Position numbers and translations under genes: made by a program. Below are positions 20,857 through 25,902 of a stretch of 25,902 nucleotides of DNA, piece by piece. This DNA is from JBKPNZ01 sp046732895. GTDB taxonomy: Bacteria; Actinomycetota; Thermoleophilia; Solirubrobacterales; 70-9. The stretch's first letter is position 1. Each line of letters begins with the position of its first letter. The stretch spans positions 1 through 25,902 of the forward strand of contig JBKPNZ010000002.1 in NCBI GenBank assembly GCA_046732895.1, read 5' to 3'. The notes under the pieces are model-generated. The model saw only the letters and a program-made list of their open reading frames with translations, was not told the DNA's origin and made no database searches.

Positions 20857-22728
20857 ATGCTGGCCACCTGCGGGTCGCTCGTCTTCTTCGTGGTCGCTGC
20901 GGCCCTCGTCGGCCAGGCCCTGTTCGCCCTCTGCGGGCGCCGCGAATGGTCGTGGCTTGCGCCCGCGGTGGGACTGGCGCTGCTCTCGGCGCTGGCGTGG
21001 GGGACGGTCCGGCTTCCGGGCCGTGAGACCGCGGCGCTCATCGCGATCGGCGCTGTCTCGATCCTGGCGCTGCTCTATCTGGGCGGCCGGGTCTCAGGAG
21101 TCGGAGGTGCGCTGCGGATCGGCCTCCCGCTGGCGGTCGCGGCGGCGGTCGCCGCGTCGCTTCCGTTCATCGTTGAGGGACGCTTCGGGATTCTCGGCAC
21201 CGGGCTCAATCCCGACATGTCACAGCACCTGTTCGCAGCTGATCACCTCCTCTCCGGGGACAGCGAGCGGCTGATCTCGAGCGGGTACCCGCTCGGCCCG
21301 CACTCGCTGGTTGTGGCCGCGACCGCACTCGGGCCTGGTCTTGTGCAGGCGTTCGGAGGACTCACCCTTGCCGTGGCGGTGATCGCGACCCTCACGCCAC
21401 TCGCGATCCTCGATGAGCTGCCCGTCTGGCGGCGAATCGTCAGTGCCCTGCTCGTCGGCTTCGCCTACATGGTCGCCTCGTATCTCATCCAGGGTGCGTT
21501 CAAGGAGACGATGGAGGCGCTTTTCGTGCTCGCCTTCGCGATCGGGCTGCATGAGCTCAGCGGAGGGCGGCTGACGGGGCGCCAACGGGGCCGGCCATCG
21601 CTCGGACTCGCGCTGCCGCTTGCCGCGCTGGTGGTCGGCAGCGTCTACGTCTACTCGTTCCCGGGTCTGCTTTGGCTGCTCGGCGCCGCCGGTCTGTGGG
21701 CCGTCGCCGAGCTGACGCTCGCAGCGCGCGACGGTGGGGGTTCAGCCGCCGTGAACATGGCCCGAGAGGCCGTCCCACCGGCGGGGGCCGCCCTCGCAGC
21801 CGCTGCGATCCTGGTCGCGCCTGAGATCGGGCGGATGATCGACTTCGCGAACTTCGAGACCTTCGATCCGACCGGCGCCGGGTTGGGCAACCTCTTCAAT
21901 CCGATCTCGCCGTTCGAGGCACTCGGGATCTGGCCCTCCGGCGACTTCCGCCTCGACGCCGGGGCCGGGGCCGTGCCCGCAGTCGGGTTCTACCTCGGCT
22001 GTGCGCTGGCATCGGTGGCGCTCGTCTTCGGTCTGTGGTGGTGGCTGAGGCGCCGTGAGGTAGCGGTGCCCGCGGCGTTCGGAGCGGCCGGGATCCTGAT
22101 CGCCTACGCGGGACTCGCCGGGACGCCCTACCAGGGGGCGAAGGCAATCGCGATCGCTGCGGCACCGGCGATGCTGATTTCGGCGCGGGGTCTGCTCGCG
22201 ACCGCGGTCGGCGCCGGCGACGTCGAGCGGATCATGCGCCGTCGGGGATTGGCGGCTCTGTTTCCCCGAAGCGCCCGATTGGCGCGGCTGCGGCTCGCCG
22301 TCGTTGCCGTCGCAGTCGCATTCGTCGCCGCGGCGGCGGGATGCAGCCTGCTCGCCCTGGCCAACGGGCCCGTCGGGCCGACGGAGTACTCATCGGCGCT
22401 CACGGAACTGCGTCCTCTCAGGGGCTCAACGCTTGTACTCGCTCCCGACTCGCTGCTTGACGCGCACGGTCGGGACTACATCGTCTGGGAGCTGCGCGGC
22501 GGGCGGGTGTGCGTGGAGTCTGCCCAGGCTCACGACACCGCCGGCGAGGACCACAAGGGCATCAACCAGCTGATCACCTTTGGCGACGGCGAGCCGCCAT
22601 TCGGCAGTGACGGGAAGGAGATCGATGGGGTCACTCTCTGGGAGGTGAGCGGCGACAAACCGCTTGGGCCCGGACCGTGTCCTCTGATCTCCCCCGGGGC
22701 CCGGGCGGAGGTCGCCCAGAACCCCTAG
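20857..22728 (+). CDS. large polytopic membrane protein of unknown function (623 aa)
   Basis: About twelve membrane helices fill residues 1-515, followed by a soluble domain of about 100 residues (SALTELRPLRGSTLVLAPD, then YIVWELRGGRVCVES). This layout resembles GT-C-type glycosyltransferases and related lipid-carbohydrate membrane enzymes. An Asp in the first large loop after helix 4 (LGTGLNPDMSQHLFAADHL) sits where GT-C enzymes keep a catalytic acid, but I cannot confirm the family. Later loops carry FNPISPFEALGIWPSGDFR. The gene ends 13 bases before thrS and may be co-transcribed with it. The start at ATG 20857 is supported by a TATGCT box 14 bases upstream. Confidence 0.75.
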   Translation: MLATCGSLVFFVVAAALVGQALFALCGRREWSWLAPAVGLALLSALAWGTVRLPGRETAALIAIGAVSILALLYLGGRVSGVGGALRIGLPLAVAAAVAASLPFIVEGRFGILGTGLNPDMSQHLFAADHLLSGDSERLISSGYPLGPHSLVVAATALGPGLVQAFGGLTLAVAVIATLTPLAILDELPVWRRIVSALLVGFAYMVASYLIQGAFKETMEALFVLAFAIGLHELSGGRLTGRQRGRPSLGLALPLAALVVGSVYVYSFPGLLWLLGAAGLWAVAELTLAARDGGGSAAVNMAREAVPPAGAALAAAAILVAPEIGRMIDFANFETFDPTGAGLGNLFNPISPFEALGIWPSGDFRLDAGAGAVPAVGFYLGCALASVALVFGLWWWLRRREVAVPAAFGAAGILIAYAGLAGTPYQGAKAIAIAAAPAMLISARGLLATAVGAGDVERIMRRRGLAALFPRSARLARLRLAVVAVAVAFVAAAAGCSLLALANGPVGPTEYSSALTELRPLRGSTLVLAPDSLLDAHGRDYIVWELRGGRVCVESAQAHDTAGEDHKGINQLITFGDGEPPFGSDGKEIDGVTLWEVSGDKPLGPGPCPLISPGARAEVAQNP

Positions 22729-22741
22729 GGCCGCCAATACC

Positions 22742-24688
22742 ATGGGCGACGCCATGGCCACCACCGTGAAACTGCCTGACGGGTCGTCCCTCGACCTTGA
22801 TGACGGCGCCACCGGCGCCGATGCCGCCGCGGCGATCGGACCGCGCCTGGCGAAGGACGCGCTCGGGATCAAGGTGAACGGCGAGCTTCGCGACCTCGGG
22901 GCCGAGCTTGGCGACGGGGCCGAGATCGAGATCGTGACCAAGGGCGACGACGCGCTCTGGCTCGTGCGCCACGACGCCGCGCATGTGATGGCGACGGCCG
23001 TGCTCGATCTGTGGCCCGACACGAAGGTCTCGATCGGCCCCCCAATCAAGGACGGCTTCTACTACGACTTCGAGTTCGCCGACGGCGCCACCCCCTCGGA
23101 GGAGGACCTCGCGAGGATCGAGGAGCGGATGGCAGAGCACATCAAGGCCGACGAGCCGTTCGAGCGGGCGGATCTCCCGGTTCAGGAGGCGATCGAGCGC
23201 TTCCGGGCCGAGGATCAGCCCTACAAGGTCGAGTTGATCTCGGACCTAGTCCGCGACGAGGGAGTCGAGACGGTTTCGCTCTACCGGAACGGCCCGTTCA
23301 CCGACCTCTGTCGCGGCCCGCACGCGCCATCGACCGGGCGGATCAAGGCGTACAAGCTGAACTCGATCGCCGGCGCCTACTGGCGCGGCGACGAGACCCG
23401 CCAGATGCTGACCCGCATCTACGGCACTGCGTTCCTCTCGAAGAAGGAGCTCGAGGAGCACCTCGAGCGCCTCGAGCAGGCTCGCGCCAACGACCACCGC
23501 AAGCTCGGCCCGCAGCTCGGCATCTTCATGCTGCGCGACGAGGCGCCCGGGATGCCCTTCTGGCTTCCCAACGGCACCGTTCTCCTGGAGCTGATCGAGG
23601 CCGAGGTCCGCGAGCAGCTGCACAAGCGCGGCTACGACGAGATCAAGACCCCGCGCGTCCTCGACGAGGAGCTCTGGCACCGGTCGGGTCACTGGGACAA
23701 CTACCGGGAGAACATGTTCTTCGCCGAGCCCTCGCAGCGCGAAGGCGACCAGCGCCGGTTCGCGCTGAAGCCGATGAATTGCCCGGGCGCGTGCCTCGTC
23801 TTCGGCTCCGGGCGTCACTCCTATCGCGACCTGCCGCTGCGGCTGGCCGAGTTCGGCGACGTCTCGCGCTACGAGCGCGAGGGCGTCCTGCACGGGCTCC
23901 TGCGGGTCCGCGCGTTCACCCAGGACGATGCCCACGTCTACTGCACGCTCGATCAGATCGCCGACGAAGTGGACTCGATCTGCGAGGCGATCGACGAGCT
24001 GTATGCACGCTTCGGCTTCGACGACGTGCGGGTCGAGCTGTCAACACGCCCGGAGAAGTCGATCGGCACGGACGAGCAGTGGGAGCGGGCCGAGGGAGCC
24101 CTGCGCGAGGCACTCGAGCGCCAGCAGCGCGATTACGAGGTGAGCCCGGGGGAGGGGACCTTCTACGGCCCCAAGATCGACTTTCACGTCACCGACGCGC
24201 TGGGCCGCTCGTGGCAGTGCGGCACGTGCCAGATCGACTTCCAGATGCCAGAGCGTTTCGAGCTCACCTACCAGGGCGAGGACAACACCGAGCACCGCCC
24301 GGTGATGATCCATCGCGCGCTGCTCGGTTCGATGGAGCGCTTCGCCGGGATCCTCATCGAGCACTACGGAGGGCGGTTCCCGGTTTGGCTCGCGCCCGTG
24401 CAGGTCGCCGTGCTGCCCGTGGCCGACCGCCACAACGGCTATGCGGGCGAGATCGCGGCCACCCTGCGCGAAGCCGGCCTGCGGGTCGACGTCGATGAGC
24501 GCTCCGAGTCGGTCGGCAAGAAGATCCGCGACGCCGAGCTGCGCAAGCTGCCCTACATGCTCGTCGTCGGCGACCGCGAGGCCGAGGCGAACGAGGTGTC
24601 GGTCCGCTCGCACGACGAGGGGGACCTCGGGGCGAGCCCCGTGCGTGAATTCGCTGACCGAGCGCTCTCGCAGGTCGCTCGCCCTTGA
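22742..24688 (+). CDS. thrS: threonyl-tRNA synthetase
   Basis: The 648 residues cover the full bacterial enzyme that charges tRNA-Thr in the cytoplasm. The N-terminus is a TGS domain (about 6-66). The editing domain has HDAAH (His77, His81) and CRGPH (Cys190, His194), which remove mischarged Ser. The class II catalytic core has KPMNCPGACLVFGSGRHSYR and the zinc ligands Cys347, His398 (AHVY) and His524 (VMIHRALLGSMERF). The anticodon-binding domain occupies about 550-645. Two in-frame ATGs, 22742 and 22754, are possible; neither has a Shine-Dalgarno. The TGA stop lies inside a TTGACC box that may serve the infC leader. Confidence 0.97.
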   Translation: MGDAMATTVKLPDGSSLDLDDGATGADAAAAIGPRLAKDALGIKVNGELRDLGAELGDGAEIEIVTKGDDALWLVRHDAAHVMATAVLDLWPDTKVSIGPPIKDGFYYDFEFADGATPSEEDLARIEERMAEHIKADEPFERADLPVQEAIERFRAEDQPYKVELISDLVRDEGVETVSLYRNGPFTDLCRGPHAPSTGRIKAYKLNSIAGAYWRGDETRQMLTRIYGTAFLSKKELEEHLERLEQARANDHRKLGPQLGIFMLRDEAPGMPFWLPNGTVLLELIEAEVREQLHKRGYDEIKTPRVLDEELWHRSGHWDNYRENMFFAEPSQREGDQRRFALKPMNCPGACLVFGSGRHSYRDLPLRLAEFGDVSRYEREGVLHGLLRVRAFTQDDAHVYCTLDQIADEVDSICEAIDELYARFGFDDVRVELSTRPEKSIGTDEQWERAEGALREALERQQRDYEVSPGEGTFYGPKIDFHVTDALGRSWQCGTCQIDFQMPERFELTYQGEDNTEHRPVMIHRALLGSMERFAGILIEHYGGRFPVWLAPVQVAVLPVADRHNGYAGEIAATLREAGLRVDVDERSESVGKKIRDAELRKLPYMLVVGDREAEANEVSVRSHDEGDLGASPVREFADRALSQVARP

Positions 24689-24710
24689 CCCGCCGGATGC
24701 GTTCTATACT
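24685..24710 (+). promoter_or_regulatory. promoter for the infC leader
   Basis: TATACT (24705-24710) starts 14 bases before the ATG of the first leader ORF. TTGACC (24685-24690) overlaps the thrS stop but is only 14 bases from the -10, shorter than usual, so the -35 assignment is weak. Confidence 0.5.
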
Positions 24711-24718
24711 CAGCGCCG

Positions 24719-24754
24719 ATGACGAAGGGCACCCTGATCACGCCGCGCCGCTAG
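24719..24754 (+). CDS. leader ORF 1 before infC (11 codons)
   Basis: ATG to TAG encodes MTKGTLITPRR. The start codon lies where transcription from TATACT should begin, so it would be read from a leaderless mRNA. Three of its eleven codons are Thr. It sits directly after thrS and before infC, suggesting a translated leader that senses charged tRNA-Thr or ribosome activity. No attenuator hairpin is obvious. It may be a chance frame. Confidence 0.35.
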   Translation: MTKGTLITPRR

Positions 24755-24761
24755 AGCGCCC

Positions 24762-24842
24762 GTGCCCTTGCTCTCCCTGCTTGATTTCACGACGTCCCCG
24801 ATCACCACGGTTGGCTTGACGCTTCCCGTCGCCTTCATCTAG
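24762..24842 (+). CDS. leader ORF 2 before infC (26 codons, overlapping start)
   Basis: GTG to TAG encodes a hydrophobic 26-mer beginning VPLLSLLDFTTSPITTVGL, with five Thr. Its TAG shares the G with the infC GTG (TAGTG), a classic arrangement for termination-reinitiation. infC has no Shine-Dalgarno, so translation arriving from this ORF would explain how infC is started. No ribosome binding site is visible before the ORF itself, which begins 7 bases after leader ORF 1. Confidence 0.4.
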   Translation: MPLLSLLDFTTSPITTVGLTLPVAFI

Positions 24843-25582
24843 TGCCGGTACCGAGGCGCTTCGACAGGCGTCCTCCCGAGCGCGACACCACGCGGATCAA
24901 TGAGCGGATCCGGGTGCCGGAGGTTCGCCTCGTGGATGAGGACGGCAAGCAGATCGGTGTCACCAAGACCGATCAGGCGATGGAGATGGCGCGCGAGCGC
25001 GACCTCGATCTCGTCGAGGTCGCTCCCGAGGCCCGCCCGCCGGTCGCCCGCCTGCTCGACTACTCGAAGTACAAGTACGAGCAGGAGCAGAAGGCCAAGG
25101 CCGCGCGCAAACACCAAACCCAGGTGAACGTGCGTGAGATCAAGCTGCGGCCGAAGATCGCCACCCACGACTACGAGACCAAGAAGGGGCACGTCGCCCG
25201 CTTCCTCGGCCGCGGCGACAAGGTCAAGGTGACGATCATGTTCCGCGGGCGCGAGCAGGCCCACCCCGAGCGCGGGCGGGCGCTGCTCAAGCGCCTCTAT
25301 GACGACGTCGCGGACATCGCCGTGGTGGAGCAGGAGCCCCTGCAGGAGGGCCGCAACATGCACATGCTCGTGGCGCCGCTGCGAGAGGGCGCGGCCAGGC
25401 CCAAGCCTCCGCGTGCCTTCCAGGAACCTGCGGCCGCCGCGCCGGCACCCGCCCAGGAGCCCGCCGCGAACGAGGAACCCGTCGAGGCCGAGGCCCCCGC
25501 CGAGGCCGAGGACGCTGGGGGTGAGGCCGAGGAGGCCGCCGCCGCGGCCGAAGAGGAATCCGCCGCATCGGCTTCCGGCTGA
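24842..25582 (+). CDS. infC: translation initiation factor IF-3 with acidic C-terminal tail
   Basis: The 246 residues comprise a basic N-terminal tip, the N-domain (TTRINERIRVPEVRLVDEDG, GVTKTDQAMEMARERDLDLVEVAP, PPVARLLDYSKYKYEQEQK), the long linker and the C-domain (VREIKLRPKIATHDYETKK, FLGRGDKVKVTIMFRGRE, MHMLVAP). IF-3 binds the 30S subunit and checks start-codon and initiator tRNA pairing. The normal domain pair ends near residue 182, and an extra tail of about 60 residues rich in Ala, Glu and Pro follows. GTG 24842 is the start fitting the family N-terminus. It lacks a Shine-Dalgarno and overlaps leader ORF 2. rpmI and rplT, the usual next genes, are not found directly downstream. Confidence 0.96.
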   Translation: MPVPRRFDRRPPERDTTRINERIRVPEVRLVDEDGKQIGVTKTDQAMEMARERDLDLVEVAPEARPPVARLLDYSKYKYEQEQKAKAARKHQTQVNVREIKLRPKIATHDYETKKGHVARFLGRGDKVKVTIMFRGREQAHPERGRALLKRLYDDVADIAVVEQEPLQEGRNMHMLVAPLREGAARPKPPRAFQEPAAAAPAPAQEPAANEEPVEAEAPAEAEDAGGEAEEAAAAAEEESAASASG

Positions 25583-25602
25583 TTGAGCGTCCAGTCGGGC
25601 TT

Positions 25603-25902
25603 GATTTGATTCCTGCGGGGACGCGGTGGGTCCTCGACAGGGCGGCAAGCTCGACACGGGCGGCGTCGCCGTGCGGGCCTGCGGGACTGGGCCGCAACGA
25701 TGCCCTGATCCCGTTCGCGCAGGACAACTGCCCGACCGAGGGGATCGCCAAGGCCCCGGCGCGGTCACCTCGTCGCTCGTCGCAACCGAGGATCCCTTCA
25801 CCGTCACGCACGAGAACAGGTTCATGGACGCGAAGGTGCCGATCAAGGCGGCGACGGCGGCCAAGGGCGGTGACGGCGTCGGGCTCTGGATGGGGTCGTG
25901 GC
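25603..25902 (+). pseudogene. unidentified frameshifted coding fragment at the right edge
   Basis: Third-position GC suggests coding sequence, but the frame changes. One frame reads LIPAGTRWVLDRAAS and GRNDALIPFAQDNCPTEGIA up to about 25757. The next frame continues as AVTSSLVATEDPFTVTHEN to the window end. A one-base deletion near 25754-25760 (a CCCC-GG run) would join them. No clear ATG opens the first frame; GTG 25626 is a possible start in the second. I recognise no family. It could be a decayed gene, a real gene with a sequence error, or chance. Confidence 0.35.

Overview
This 25.9 kb window is high-GC DNA whose codons mostly end in G or C. It has two tRNA genes (Cys-GCA and Val-GAC), a thrS-infC pair and many actinobacterial-type families: a Baeyer-Villiger monooxygenase, two 14-helix MFS exporters, an ECF sigma factor carrying its own anti-sigma zinc finger, and NfeD. 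Many genes have a TANNNT-like box 13-15 nt before the start codon and no Shine-Dalgarno, which is the leaderless-mRNA pattern. I infer an actinobacterium, perhaps of the Thermoleophilia/Solirubrobacterales, from general protein style only.

Left part (1-6961). The 3' end of an MFS exporter gene converges on a gene for a cyclic-nucleotide-domain/thioredoxin-reductase-like fusion. A minus-strand stress-type operon follows (4361 to 2165): ArsR, DUF899 redox protein, a 46-residue hydrophobic peptide, an SRPBCC/AHSA1 protein and a dienelactone-hydrolase-like protein. Every junction overlaps by 4-8 bases, and a 10-bp-arm palindrome covers the operon start. An MFS exporter gene and a MarR-cupin gene pair then diverge from a control region with repeated TTTGT/ACAAA boxes.

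Middle (6958-12904, minus strand). A compact catabolic operon is read in this order: haloalkane-dehalogenase/epoxide-hydrolase-like protein, serine alpha/beta hydrolase, Baeyer-Villiger monooxygenase, citrate-synthase-family lyase lacking the usual Asp, PaaK-like CoA ligase, and GST-fold protein. The set suggests oxidative opening of a ketone or cyclic compound, ester hydrolysis, CoA activation and C-C cleavage. Its promoter shares a TATA core with the promoter of the tRNA-Cys gene.

Right part (12948-25902). tRNA-Cys carries the left copy of an exact 42-bp direct repeat whose right copy lies at 14048. The roughly 1.07 kb between looks like a minimal or decayed tRNA-targeted island: one secreted-protein gene and no integrase. 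After it come a beta-propeller secreted protein, a probably frameshifted FlgM-like gene, an HD-GYP protein, the ECF/anti-sigma fusion, DUF2294, NfeD, a roughly 300-nt unassigned region that may encode a structured RNA, a sugar-nucleotide-epimerase-like SDR, a secreted protein, tRNA-Val, a large membrane protein, thrS, two tiny Thr-rich leader ORFs, and infC with an acidic tail. The expected rpmI does not follow infC. A frameshifted fragment runs off the right edge instead.
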